A stretch of 64,000 bases of DNA from Avena insularis. Its lineage: Eukaryota; Streptophyta; Magnoliopsida; Poales; Poaceae. The translations under genes were made by a program, and so were the position numbers. The stretch lies in the NCBI GenBank assembly GCA_023614405.1, contig CM042685.1, positions 232,417,661 to 232,481,660 of the forward strand, in the 5' to 3' direction. The notes beneath the pieces are model-generated. The model saw nothing but the letters and a program-made list of their open reading frames with translations, had not been told where the DNA came from and made no database searches. Shown one piece after another: positions 46,304 through 59,500 of this stretch. The number at the start of each line of letters is the position of its first letter. Position 1 is the stretch's first letter.

Positions 46304-49300
46304 TCAATAGGTTTTTATGGAGGGCATTGAAGACTTGGCTAACTCATGAATAATTAAGGGATCTTCATATATTATATTTGATCTAGCTAAGTCATACAGA
46401 TTATCATTTCCCTATCTTATATCCAATGTGCCTCTTTGCGGTAACTTGTACTTAACCCATTTATTTTGTAAGTTACTTGCCCCTTTACATGTTTTGGTTG
46501 TGTACCAAGTATGTGTTTGTATTTGGTGTGCCCCATGCTTGATTATTTTGTGTATTCAAGTATGTCTAGGTGTTTGGCACATCATTTACCCGTGTGTTTT
46601 GTTTTGAGCCTCTAATGCATCTTGATGATATCTTATTTGGCTCTTTTCGGGTGGTTAATGGAACATCCCATTTTGGGGGAGTGACATGCCCCGCGCATCT
46701 CTCAAACCTTAAAATGTGTGTACATGAGTACTACCACTTAGTATTGATATTGCAAGCTTATCTAGTCACTATGTGGTGTGTCATACTCATGAGAAATTCA
46801 AATTCTAAATGTCCATTAATTCTCTCTAGTTGAGGTTGCTTTTCCTCTTATTAAGAAAAAATGAATATCACATTATGGGGGAGTAATATGCTTCTTTTGC
46901 ATATCACAATCCTAGGAAATGTGAACATATGAGGTAGTGCCACTTAGAGTTGATATTGTTGATTATCTTGTTTCTAGGTGGCATGTTGGCTCAAAAAAGG
47001 TCCTATTTTTGTTAGAAGCTTTTATTGCTCGTCTTTTTGGTCTTTGTTTGAGCAAGAAATTCTTAATGCGGTCTTCCTCAAATACATATCTCTATATATT
47101 TTTGGGAGACCATTTACTTCAAGTTATTCTAATCATTGCTTTGCATGATTGTGTGACTAGATTGAAGCTATCAAGAATCTCTATCTTTGCATAGTGCTTA
47201 ATATTTTTATTCCTATCCTATGATTTTTATTGTGAAGATTTATCTTTAATATCCATGCAATATACCATCGGAAATCAATTCCAATACACTCATTGTCTTC
47301 GACAATTGATATACTTATGTGTGGTAGCATTTGTGGATCATCTTCACCTTGGATTTCACCTCTTATTGCCTTATTTTCTTTCCAAAAATTTGTTGTGGCT
47401 CCCATTGTCTTCCTTGGATTTTGAACATCTCTATGATGATGTTTTTGATTATTATAAAATGTGTTTTAGTGGAAGACAAACCTTTTCTTCTCAGAACCTT
47501 GTGCCATTGTTAAAAGTGTTAAGGGTTTGGTTTATTTGTTGAAACCTTGCTCTTTTGGGAGTTTGTTATCTCATTCTTTATTTTCTATTTTATTTGCTTG
47601 AATGAGATAAATCGTTGAGTATTTTTGTTTTTATTTCATCTTTTTGCTCAATAGTTTTTGCTTAGTTCATTGGTTGAACCTCGTTGAACAAATCTTGTGT
47701 TGATTTGGTTCTTTGATATAGTTTGGGCAACAAATGTGTTTTGTCACAACTTGTATGCCTTCTTGAATATTTTGGTGTTTTCCAAATTATATCTTCTTTG
47801 GATATTGAAACTCTCCATGTGTTTGCTTTATTTGATCTAATATATAGGGTATACTCCATCAAATCCTTAAACGGCTAAGATCTGCATGAAATTCAAATTT
47901 CATCTCTAAATATGTACATATTTTTATGGAGTGTGTCCTATGTGTTGTGGTTAGTATAACCACTTTGGACCCAATAAGTTTGGGGACCAAGATGTACTTA
48001 AATGTTATTTTAGGTACATTGGAGATGCGGTGGATGCTTGTCTCGTCTATAAGGAAAGTGTTGTCACCACATGATAATTGGAGCCAAGCTAGGATGATCG
48101 AAAAATTCTTATCTACTACATCATACCATTGCTATCTCGGTAACAAGTATCTTATTCATGCATACTATTCTTTCATCCAATCTCTTGTAGGTTGCATCTT
48201 GGCATGAATTTATCCGTTTGTAAATGTTGCGGTTCTTGCAAGGATCTTTGAAAGACTTCTTTATCCTTATTGCTTATGTGAGTAATTTGAGATGATGCAT
48301 ATAATGGGGAGTATATAAAATCATGTTCATGATTCACCAATTCAAAATATGCCTTCTAGCAATTTATTGCATATCAATTCCTCAAGGTACTCTCATGTGC
48401 AATATTGTTGAAATTGCTTTGAATCCTTCCTTTTGCTACTTGTTGCTTTTCTCAAAGTATCCCAACTAGCATTTGTTCCCTTAGTGTTAGTTGTGATGTT
48501 TTTGAGGTTTTTGTTTTTTCTTTGGTGAAGTTCATTGATATACCATAAGAGAAAATAGATCCATTGCTATGTATGCACTTAAGCAAGAAATATCATGTTT
48601 GGTATATCTTATGACTTCCTCTTGGATATCATGTTTTCTTATTTTATTAACCTCTTATGTATGGTTGTTTATTTGTGGATTGTTCTCATGTTTTGTCCAC
48701 TTCTAAACGTATATACACGAGAGTGTTAATCTCTCGCCTTGATATCATCGCTCTTTGCCGACCATATCTCTTATCCTCTTGGTTTTTAATGGTATTGGTA
48801 AGGTCTTGATTTATGAGTGCCTGGTTTACTTTTATTGCATCTTCACGCACTCATATCTCATATTTGGTTTCTTTTGGACTTAAGCTTGTCTTGCCAAGTG
48901 TATTTATTTATATCTACTCCTTGTATCTTGGTTGTGTTCTAAATAATATAGAGGGAGTTAGGATTCCATGTTTGTGCATATTGTATTCAAATACAATAAT
49001 TAAAATTTATGCACGAACCTTGGGGAGCTTCCTTATTTCATTTAGAGCACTATTTGTCCATTTGATTTTTGGATCATTGGATTGCTTGCTTCATCCGTTG
49101 AAGCTTCTTCACCGTTTTATCCTTGTAGCAATCTTTGATCCTCAATATAGCTTGATTTCCTCCAAATATTCATCATTGGATACGTGCATTTGATTTCACT
49201 CAAATTAAGAGAAATGCACACCTTGGGGATGAACTCATACTATATTGGCCTTCTAACTTTTTCATCCATTTTGGCACTTGTTGCCAATGGGGAATAAGTT

Positions 49301-49696
49301 TAGAGGGTTTAAGGGAAATGGTTTTATACTTAAGATTGGTTTGTTCTTAAGTGTCTGCCTTTCATGCATTTCATCTTTATTATGTTTTGCATGGTTGTAT
49401 ATATAGTGTATACGCTTCCAAAGTTTATTCTTGACAATGTATGCAATGAAATTCAAGTTCATCACACATCCATATATTGTGGGGGAGTTTGCTCTATATA
49501 TGTTGGTTCTACTCACATCACTTACATTAGTTGTAGTTTGTGTAAGTAGAATTGGTTTTGATATGTGCTAGTAGCTTTGTGTTACTTGACCATATCAAAT
49601 GCAACCTCTTGTACACAACTTATTCTCGGATAAGCTGTGTACTTGTTTCTAATATTCATTATATAAACCCTCTTGTTGTGATTGTCATCAATTACC
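46304..49696 (+). other. Non-coding internal region of the gag-only element
   Basis: No protease, integrase, RT or RNase H motifs were found in any frame; frames are short. GGGGGAGT-type polypurine motifs recur near 46676, 46876 and 49480. Segments after the first two are related (CATGAGTACTACCACTTAG... against CATATGAGGTAGTGCCACTTAG), suggesting an old duplication. The sequence is otherwise AT-rich and unrecognised. Confidence 0.65.
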
Positions 49697-49710
49697 AAAA
49701 TGGGGGAGAT
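49697..49710 (+). other. Polypurine tract of the gag-only element
   Basis: AAAATGGGGGAGAT lies directly before the 3' LTR, the place where plus-strand DNA synthesis is primed in LTR elements. Confidence 0.8.
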
Positions 49711-52206
49711 TGAAAGAGTAATTGCCCCTATGTGTGGTTTTGGTGATTAATGACAATCCCTATGGACTAATGTTTTCACTGAGTTTTATATGAAGGAATA
49801 TTCCATAGGTCATGCTTGTAGTCTATGTGTTGGATTCAAGTATGGATGCCATGAAGATAAACATATACCTTGAGTATTGGCATCAATATCATCAAGTTGA
49901 AGAGAAGAATATGATATGATCAATATCTTGAGAGTGTGATCTCAATAGAAGAATTCGAGATATGGCTCTAAGACGGTGTCATGATAGCCTCATTAGTTGA
50001 GCTATGATTGACTAAGATTTAGAGCATGTAAGCAAATTAAGGTTTCTTTATGTACCTCAAGATATTGATATGGAGCATGAGAAGATACATGGTTGACCTA
50101 TACAAAGAGTGAAGAGTGATTTCAAGTTGGTCAACACATGAAGCATAAAGAATGTACCACATGGATCTTGTGGTATGGTAAGCCTTGTAAATTATGCATC
50201 ATGAACTAACCCATTATATATGTGACTTTGCATTTTCTATATGGGATAGGTATCTTTCCATGGGCATGATTCAAAAGTGAAGATCTTATATAGCACATGG
50301 GAGGATGACATCAAGTGGTGATCGTCATCAAGGTTGAGAAGGGCAAGTTCAAGATAAGCATCTCGAGAAGATCATTTGCTTGAAGCTTGCCGTCCATATT
50401 GGTGATAATGGACATGTGAACATGTATTAATGAAGTTGTACAATAATGGTGTATGGGAGAGCAAATTAGGAGCCTTCACGAAGCAACAATGATCAAGTGA
50501 TGCATTCCGGCTTGGATGGAGATTGAAGTGTTGTCATCAAGATCAAGCGGGATGCGCAAGGCAAAGGTATAGCCTTTCTAGGTTTTCCTTTTACCGGTCT
50601 CAAGGTGGTTGTTGGGAGACCGGGTTATAGGATACATAGCCACACTATTAAGAGGGGCTTTCGGTTGGGTAACTTGATCACATCGTCATAGGAAGCTCAA
50701 TTCTTTGCATACCTTGCATCTTCCTATTTTGTTGATTCTTGGTGTTTCTCTATGTGAGGTTCTTGAGCTTGTTTCTAGCTCTTCAACAAGCCCAAGTTCA
50801 TCGAAAACGGAATTCGTATGCATCTTCTATGGCGTTTTCGAGTTTGAAGGTTTTATCGGTTCTTCGTGTAGGGAGGCTTCTTACATTTCTTTATTTGGTT
50901 CTATCCTTCTTTTCTGGACTATGATGTTTCTACACCATATTGTAGGGCTTGTTGTCCTTGTCAAAACAAGCCCAAGATCATCGAAATTGGAGTCCAGACG
51001 CAAAAGTTATTGCCGTTTTCGTGTGCCCTGTTTTTTTCCGAGGGGAATTCCGACGGGACCGGGCCTGTGGCCGGAATTTCCGGCGACCGCCGGAAATTTC
51101 CGGAAAATCGTCGAAAAACAGTCCAGTATGCTGTTTCGGTTTTTGCCAGAAATTCCGGCGGCTGATCCAGCGGCGCCGGTTTCGCCGCCGGAACGTGTCC
51201 GTCCAGCATGTTTTGCCTCCAACGGTCATCCCCCTTGAAGGGGTATAAAAGGGGGGCTTCTTCCCCAAAGTTCTAAGGCTCTTGAGCATGTTTTTGACCA
51301 CCATTGTTGACCCCTTTGAGCTTGCTTCCTCTCCCTTCCCTCCTATGATTCTTGCATCTTTTTTAGGGCTTTGGAAGAGGAGATCTAGATCTACAATCCC
51401 CACCAACAAATTCCTCCTCTAAGTGAGGGGAACCCATTGGATCTAGATCTTGGAGTCATTTATTGATTTCCACCATTGTTCTTTCTCCCTAATTCCTCCC
51501 TAGCACTTGTTGCTTTGGTGGGATTTGAGAGTGGAGGATTTGAGCACCCTTTGTGTTCTTGCTTTGCATTCTTGCATAAGTATTGAGCTCTCCATTTCGA
51601 TTTGTTCGAGTGAGAGACCGTGAGCTTGTTACACTTGGAGGGTGACCTCCTAGTTGGCTTGGAGGTTGGTGCCATGGTGTTCTCTTTGTGGAAGATTGTG
51701 AAGAGACCCGGGCTTCTCCTTTGTGGAGCTTGTGAAGTGGTTGTGGAGCTTGCCATCTCCGGAGTGGAGGAAAAGCTAGCCATAAGGAAAGGGCCTATTC
51801 CTTCGTGGGATAGACTCGGAGAAGAAGGTGAGCCTTTGTGGCGCGTGAGCAATCCTTCGTGGAACCTCACACCTCTCCAACGTGACGTAGCCCCCTTCCC
51901 AAAGGTGGTGAACAAGGGAATACATCTTCGTCTCCGCGTGCCTCGGTTAGCTCTATATCCGAGCTTACTTTTCTTGTGATAGCCATCGAGCTTGAAGTAC
52001 TTATATCTTGCTTATCACTTGTGGTATATTTTGTGCTATCTTGCGTAGCTTATTTTGTTGTTGGTGCACTTAGTTGAGCCTAGTGTATTTAGGTTTTGTG
52101 CTTGTAAAATAAACGTTAGTTTAATTCCGCATTCTATCAAGCCAAAACCGTAATAGTTTAGAAATTGCCTATTCACCCCCCTCTAGGCGACAACTCTATC
52201 CTTTCA
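49711..52206 (+). repeat. 3' LTR of the gag-only element
   Basis: 2,496 bases, TGAAAGAG to CTTTCA, collinear with the 5' LTR over the full length. It keeps the palindrome cluster (51050-51185) and TATA box (51244). Confidence 0.9.
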
Positions 52207-53864
52207 GCCTACAAGGAAGACACAACTACCATCTCATGACCTCCAATGAAGTTATGCAAGAGATGGCCTCGTTCAAGGTTGCCGCCAAGAATGCCAAAGA
52301 TGCCCGTGCTCGTTCCCTTGGTATGAGCAATGTTGTCAATGTTGCTTTGAAGGCCAAAGTTGTGGAACATGGGGATGAAGATGATAGTGATGAAGTCCTC
52401 TCCATGGACCACCCCGATGATGTCAAGATTGCTCATAGTCAATATATGGCCTTCTATGCAAAGAACTTTTGGAAGAACCCCGCCAAGGCCAAGATGGAAA
52501 TTCAACGAAAAAGCAACCCAAATGGGAAAAGAGAAAGTACCACTAGATTGAGAACTTGTTTCAATTGTGGTGACCGCTATCACTTTGTGGCGAGTTGCTC
52601 CTATGAGAAGAGAGAAGATCATGGTGGCAACCTCGTTCCAAAGAAAACTTCCAAAGCTCCTTATAATAAACCCTTCATCAAGAAGAATCCCATCAACAAG
52701 AAGTCGGGCGAAATTGTATTGGTCACTCATGAAGAATTCTCCTCCGAAAATGAAGATGATGAAGATGAGGAAGACGAAACATCAAGAGGTGTGGCTGCTC
52801 TAGCCACTACTTCTACTCCAACATTATCACTCTTAGATTCCCCAAATGAGAATACTCCCAACAAGAACGTCACTTGCCTTATGGCAAGAGGAACGGAGGT
52901 ATCCTCATCATCTCACTCCACTCCCTTAGCTAATGATAAAATTGATGATGAGATGTCTCTTGACGTAAAAAGGGAATTAATTGCTTTTGATGAGTTTGTG
53001 ACTAACTTACAAGGGGAGGCCAAGACACATTTTGGGAACATCTTAGATCAACTTTCCCACACACAAGAGCTTCTAGATGTAAGATGTAAACTTGGGCATG
53101 AACACATGATTGAGATAGAAGCCCTAAATAATTCTCTAGAAGAAGAACAAGAGACTAGAATGTCTTTTGAACTAAAACTTGAAGGGCTTGATGAGGCCAA
53201 TGATGTAATTGTTAATAGACTCATCAAGGAACGTGATCATGCTATTGCTAAATATAAAAAGGCTAAAAAGGACAAGATTGAGTTTGGTGTGGTTCATAAA
53301 AAACTTGCCGAGGACTTTAGTTCACTTAACAAGGCTCACAAGGCATTGGAAAGTGAACTCTTGTCACTCACAAAGTCCTATGAAATGCTTCAAACACAAT
53401 TGACCAATATTCCTTCACCTAGTAATTTCATTCCTTCTAGTAGTACAACTATTCTTGAAGAAAATGCTAGGTTGAAGGGGGAACTAGCTAAGGCCACATT
53501 TCCAAAAGGTAACAAGTCCATTGATGACCTTTTGAGTAAGCAAAGGCCTAGTGGTGAGAAAGAGGGCATTGGTTTTGTCTCCAAAGCCAAGAAGAAGAAC
53601 GACCAGAAGAAGAAGGCCAATCCCACACAAGAGAAAAACAAGACCATTGTGGATAGTAAGACCACAAGTGGTAAAACTATGTCTCATCATGACTTTGCAG
53701 GAAGTGCTAACCCTCATTATGTTCTAATGCGTGATTATTATGGTGATGTGTATGCACAATATGTTGGACCATATGATGGTTATATTGATTGGTCTATTTG
53801 GGTTCCCAAGACCCTTGTTGCTAACAAAAGAGGACCCATTGAAAAATGGGTACCTAAAAATTAG

Positions 53865-56590
53865 CTTGATCTTTTGTAGACATATGCTTCTGGAGGGTCA
53901 AAGTGGGTGCTTGATAGTGGTTGCACAAGTCATATGACCGGAAGCTCGTCTATTATCAAGGACTTAAAGCCAAATGATGATCAAATAACCATGACATATG
54001 CCAACAAGTCAAAGTATAAGGTAATGGGTTTCGACAAGGTAGTGGTTGCTCACGATATTACACTCGTGAACGTCATGCTTGTTGAGACCCTTGGATACAA
54101 TTTACTTTCAGTCCGTGCTCTTGGAAAGATGGGCTTTGCCGTCTTTGTTGATGATGATATTGTGGTCCTCATGTGGATAAAGTCTCTCAAGGTCGCTTTC
54201 GTTGGGTACGTCGAGCATGACTTGTATGTGGTGGATTTTTCGGGATAAACCACTACAAGTGTGATGTGCTTATTCGGAAAGGCTGATGTGGGTTGGTTAT
54301 GGCATCGCCGACTAGCCCACGTCAATATGAGAACTTTGCAAAGTCTCCACAATGAGAGTCATATTGTTGGACTAAAATAAAATGTTTCCTTTGTCAAAGA
54401 TCGTGTTTGCAGGGCTTGTGTTCTAGGAAAGATGCATGATGCTCCCCACAAGCCAAAGAACCGCATCAAGTCAACCAAGATCTTGGAGCTCCTTCATGTG
54501 GATCTCTTTGGTCCTCCATCTCATGCAAGTCTTGGTGGGAAGAAATATTGTTTGGTTATTGTTGATGAGTTTTCAAGATACTCATGGGTATATTTCTTGA
54601 AGTTAAAGAGTGAAACCCAAAAGACCTTCATCGACTTCATCAACATGGTTCAACGTTAATACAACCTTCCCGTGTTGATTATAATAAGTGACAACAACAC
54701 CGATTTCAAGAACTACACCTTGAATGATTTCCTTAGTGATGAGGGGATAAAACACCAATATTCCGCTTCATATACCCCTCAACAAAATGGTGTGGCCGAG
54801 AGGAAGAACCAGACTCTTATTGAGATGGCTAGGTCCATGTTGGCGGAGTTTAAATCTCCATACAACTTTTGGGCCGAAGCCATCTCCACCGCTTGTCATG
54901 CATCAAACCGGCTCTACCTCCGCAAAAAAATCAACAAGACTCCATATGAAATACTTACCGGTAACAAGCCCAACATATCTTACTTCCGGGTGTTCAGTTG
55001 TAAGTGTTTCTATCTCATAAAAGGTGTTCGTTTGTCCAAATTCGAGTCTAAAGCATTAGAGGGAATTTTCGTTGGCTATGGTCTCGAATCTCACACTTAT
55101 AGAATCTATGATAAGCTCTCTGGAGCCGTCATAGAATCTTGTAGTGTGACCTTCGAAGAATATGATGGTCCCCAAGGGGGGCGTGTTGATGCTTGTGATG
55201 CAGATAATGAAATGCCTCGGGATGCCATAGGAAGAATGGGTGTGGGATATATCCACAGCGTTGAGGAACCCCTTATGGCGGATCGAGAAGAACTATGCTC
55301 TACTCAAGTGGAGCCTTCATCTTCACAACATCAACAAGCTCCATCCACCGAGGAGGGCAATGACCCAAGCCAAAGACAAACTATGGACCCTCAACATGTT
55401 GATCAAGGTGACAGCTCTAGTGAAGAGGAGCTTGATTCATTCTCCAGGATGCCAAGTGGTGCCAAGTCAATTACTCAAGGAAGATCCATACAAACTGCCT
55501 TGAGACAAGCTCAAATCGATGCTAGAAGAATGTCTAATCAAGACCAAGGTCAATCCGTGCCTCTTAATGAAGAGAATGATTCCGATGATGATCAAGGTCA
55601 AGTTGATGGTCAAGACGAGGACCAAAATGATGAAGAGGGTCCTCTAAGAAACAATGAGGAGATCCACACTCGTCGTGAAGCTAGAAAGGGTAGAATGTTG
55701 GAATTAAGAGATCACTCTCTACAAAATGTGGTTGGTGACCTAAGGAAAGGCATTTCCACAAGAGCACAATTGAAGAGGTTTAGTGAGCACCAAGCACACA
55801 TCTCCATGATTGAACCAAAGAAGTGTGGGAAGCTCTTGAAGATTCAGATTGGTTGGAAGCTATGCATAAAGAGCTCAACAACTTTGAGAGAAATAAAGTA
55901 TGGAAGTTAGTTGAGAAGCCAAAGGATTGCCGCAATGTTATAGGCACCAAGTGGATATTCAAGAACAAGCAAGATGAGCATGGAATTATAGTAAGGAACA
56001 AGGCAAGATTGGTTGCACAAGGGTTCTCTCAAATTGAAGGCATTGATTATGGAGAGACATATTCACCCATGGCTCGTCTTGAGTCCATCCGTATCCTTCT
56101 TGCTTATGTGGCACATCATAACTTCAAGTTGCATCAAATGGATGTAGAAAGTGCATTTCTTAATGATCCATTAAATGAGTTGGTATATGTAAAGCAACAC
56201 CCGGGATTTGAGGATCCCAACTTCCCTAACCATGTCTACAAACTTGATAAGGCGCTCTATGAGCTCAAACAAGCACCACACACGTGGTAAGAGCACCTTA
56301 GAGAGTTGTTGTTTGACCGTGGATTTGAGGTTGGGAAAATCGATGCCACTCTTTTTACTAAGAAGGTCAATGGGGAGATTTTTGTATGTGAAATATATGT
56401 TGATGATATTATCTTTGGCTCATGTAACAAAGCTTTTAATGATGAATTCTCAAAGCTTATGACTAGTAGGTTCCGGATGTCTATGATAGGGGAGTTGAGA
56501 GTATTTCTTGGGTTTGAGATCAAGCAACTTAGAGGAGGGACATTGTTCAACAAAGCCAAGTATACTCAAGATATGCTCAAGAGATTCTCT
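53865..56590 (+). pseudogene. Copia pol: protease, integrase, partial reverse transcriptase
   Basis: Pol would process the polyprotein, integrate the DNA and copy the RNA. The protease has the active-site motif LDSGCTSHMTG near 53910. The integrase follows with zinc-binding H54300-region WLWHRRLAH and CRAC, then the catalytic triad segments LHVDLFGP, ISDNNTDF and QQNGVAERKN. The RT has ARLVAQGFSQIEGIDYGETY and YVDDIIFGS. Stops lie at 53877-53879, 54246-54248, 54378-54380, 54657-54659 and 56288-56290, and a frameshift near 55818 separates integrase from RT. Similarity ends after YTQDMLKRF at about 56590, so the rest of RT and RNase H are missing. Confidence 0.8.
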
Positions 56591-59500
56591 AACATTCCAA
56601 AAATATTAAACTTGGATATCAAACTCTAATCATCAAAATTAGGGTTAACAAAAACTTTCCCAACTAAAAATATGAAAGCATTCATATGTGTGTGTATTCA
56701 AAATTTGGATTCTTTTGAATTGCCATGGTTCTATGTTTATTTGCTTGTAAAATGATTCTTAGGTGAAATAAACATCATCTAAACAATCCCGAAACTTTTC
56801 CCAAAGACAAACAACTCAAAATGAATAAATTAAGTGAATGGTCACTTTGGCCAAAGTAACTCCCATGCCTACTTTGGCTATCTCTAATTTTCAAAACTCA
56901 ACAGAAACATGTATGGATCTTTGCACCCCTTGTTAGTACTCATAATAAGGTACCAAGTACCACTTTGTGATCATCCAAAAACATTCAAACGCTAAGTTTA
57001 AATGACAGTTTAAAATTGAATCTATCTCATATGGGAAGATCCCACTATTTCAAAAACCACTCAAACAAGCTCAATTTTCAAAACCCAAGCACCCACAGAA
57101 TCCTCAACACATGCCTAGCACACCCACCAAAAATATTTTCAAAATTCAAAAATAAATTTCTTGTGGCCATTTCATCAAACACTTGGAGACGGAAAATCAA
57201 ATTGGCCAAACTTCACTGTTTTGAGCAGTAATTTGGCTAAGCATTGTTCACCATTGATCACACTTGTCTCCCCCAGTGCCGACCAGTGCCTTGACCACCC
57301 CTAGCCCCTACCCATCGCACCATGCCATGCCAAACCGAAGGAACCCTTGCCAGTCGACCATGGCTAGCTAGACAGAGCAAGCACCAAGCCTAAACACCAT
57401 GTCTAGGACGCACGCCACCGTCCACCGCCACCCCCTGTCCAGCGCTTGAACCCTGCCAGCCCCTAGACCACACGCCCAAGCCATGCCAAACTTCTCTGAG
57501 AGCATGCCGAGAGCGCCACCCTCGACACATGCCCATAGACCGCGCGCCGCCCTCGCCGCGTGCACGCGTGATCACCACCACCCCAGCTACCCCGCAGACA
57601 CGCCCGTTCGCCGCCGCGCGGACCACTCGTGCTGTGCGCCATCAAAACCTCCATCGGACCCGCTCAGAGCGTCGAAGCGTTCTGACCGATCAGCACCGTC
57701 CCACGCCTCGCCACCACGCCATTGAGCTTCGCCAGGGAACATAGAACCGCCCCCTACCGTCGCCCATGCTGATAGCTACCTGTGCCGTCGACCACGACGA
57801 GCTCAGCTCGCGCTCGTCGGTCCCCTCTGGCCACTATAAATAGAGGCTTCCCCCGCTCGATTTCTTCACACCATCTCACTCCCCACCTCTCACTGAGACT
57901 TCCCACTTCTTCCTGAAGCAAGGCGAGCAGCGCATCGCCGGAATTTGTCCGGAGCCCGCCGCTGCTGGAGAAGAAGGGAGCCATCGATTGGAGCCGCCCC
58001 AGGAGGAGCTGCCGGTGCCAGGAGAATCGCCGTTGTCGACTTCGTCGTTCACCCCCATCGTCGACCCTCGCCTCAGCCCCGGTGAGCCTCCCACGACCCC
58101 CACTGAGCCGCTAGGGTTCGAGCTCGCCGGTGACATGTTCATCATCGACGACGACCCTCAGCCGTTGACCCCCCTTCTAATCCAACGCACCACATCGCCC
58201 CGTACCACTTCGCGTGTTATGAGCCATTGACGGGTGGAACCCCCCTGTCAGCTGAGCCCCGCGATGCGGAGTGACACTGGGCCGGCCCATTATCTTTTCC
58301 CACACAGCACAATCGTTTGAATTTAGGTTTTTCTTTTTAAGTTCAAACACAGTTCTGTACCCAGTTTCAAAAATCAATCCAGCTCGATTTAATGAACCAA
58401 ATTGCATGAAACCAGTTTTGTTAGAGAGGTACTGAAATGCTTAATCCAGGCCCATTGGATTCAAACCATTTGGATCTGTAGATCACCCTTGGTAAAAATA
58501 ACAAGTCAGAAGCTTTTCTGCATTCAAACATTTTTCAAATTTCAAGCATAATAGCTTTTGATTTGATTCCAACTCTCAAAAATCACATTTGATCATACCT
58601 TTCAGAATATATAAAAACATATGGGTTTACTTACAGAAATAATGTTCAAGCCAACAAAAGAATGCCACATAGACAATTCTAGTCACTTTATTTAATTATA
58701 ATAAAAAGGTTAAACCTTATTAAATTGTGACACCACTTTAAATCACATTCCCATGTACTGAAATATGTGGTGATGACATGTGTCAACATGATCCCATGTT
58801 TGAGTTGGAGTATATTAAATCTTAAGTAGTTTTTCAATGAGTAGAAATTACTTTTCTCAAATTAAAATAAATAAGGCAAGTGCTTTAATCTTGTAATATA
58901 GGTGATGATGCTAGACCATCTATAGTACCCTTTTGTGTGATGATTGAAACTAGTTAAGTATTGTTTGGTGATTGTGTACCTCGTACTTATTTATAGACGC
59001 TAGTACCGACCAAGGATACGAGGAGGAAGGAGGATACTACGAGGAAGAAGCCGAGGAGAACTTCAACCTCTGCTCTGCTCAAGGCAAGCTTATACTAATA
59101 CTTATGCAAGCCTTACTAACCAAGTTGACCTAGCCAAGCTAACACTTGCAATTATGAAAGTTAGATAACCTATGCAATGCACTAAGCATGCTTGGTTAGA
59201 CACATTTGATGATACTCAATCCTAGTTTTACTTGCAAGCTTTATACTTCATTTCTTTATCAAAGATTTCTCTTAGAGTTTACTTAAGTGACTTGTAGATT
59301 CTAGGAAGATAATTGAAGGTTGCATAAAGAGCATTAAATTTGGCCTAAGCTAGATAATCTTGATGTCATCCTAAGGCATGAGATTGAACTTAATTAATCT
59401 CCACTTGTTTACCACCCCTCACTAGTACTTACCCCACTTGTAGATGCTAGTGCTAAGCATAAAACTTGATAAAATTTAGATGGGAATACTTGGTGAAAAT

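Larger units (their letters stand above)
41525..52206 (+). mobile_element. Complete gag-only (pol-less) LTR retrotransposon
   Basis: Both LTRs begin TGAAAGAGTAATTGCCCC and end CTTTCA, and the element is flanked by the 5-bp duplication GCCTA (41520-41524 and 52207-52211). It has a primer site, a gag-like ORF, zinc-knuckle fragments, 3.4 kb of non-coding DNA and a polypurine tract, but no protease, integrase or RT. This is the layout of a TR-GAG/LARD non-autonomous element that must borrow enzymes. Comparing the first ~205 bases of the LTRs by eye gave seven substitutions, so insertion is fairly recent (order of a million years at usual grass rates). Confidence 0.9.
40664..53864 (+). pseudogene. 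Copia gag, split by the nested element
   Basis: The gag polyprotein packages retrotransposon RNA in cytoplasmic particles. The 5' part (40664-41524) starts MGSNEGEGGGEHTTM, is interrupted by TAA at 41168-41170 and continues in the same frame to the insertion at 41525. The 3' part resumes after 52211. It contains HLMTSNEVMQEMASFKVAA, a typical grass Copia gag segment, and a zinc knuckle CFNCGDRYHFVASC (CX2CX4HX4C, near 52557-52600). A long coiled-coil-rich region follows, then WVPKN and a stop at 53862-53864. The length suggests a complete gag before insertion. Confidence 0.8.
39089..56590 (+). mobile_element. Copia-type retrotransposon, 3'-truncated, with nested gag-only element
   Basis: It contains in order a 5' LTR (39089-40612), a Met-tRNA primer site, gag (40664-53864, split by the insert 41525-52206), protease, integrase and reverse transcriptase. 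The protease-integrase-RT order identifies Ty1/Copia. It stops in the RT/RNase H junction (about 56590), so RNase H and the 3' LTR are missing. Multiple stops and at least one frameshift show it is dead. Excluding the insert it is about 6.8 kb. Confidence 0.85.

Noticed and set aside
57365..58230. GC-rich frames around the Gypsy LTR TATA box
   Set aside because: They are short, overlap on both strands and lie inside an LTR; no domain is present.
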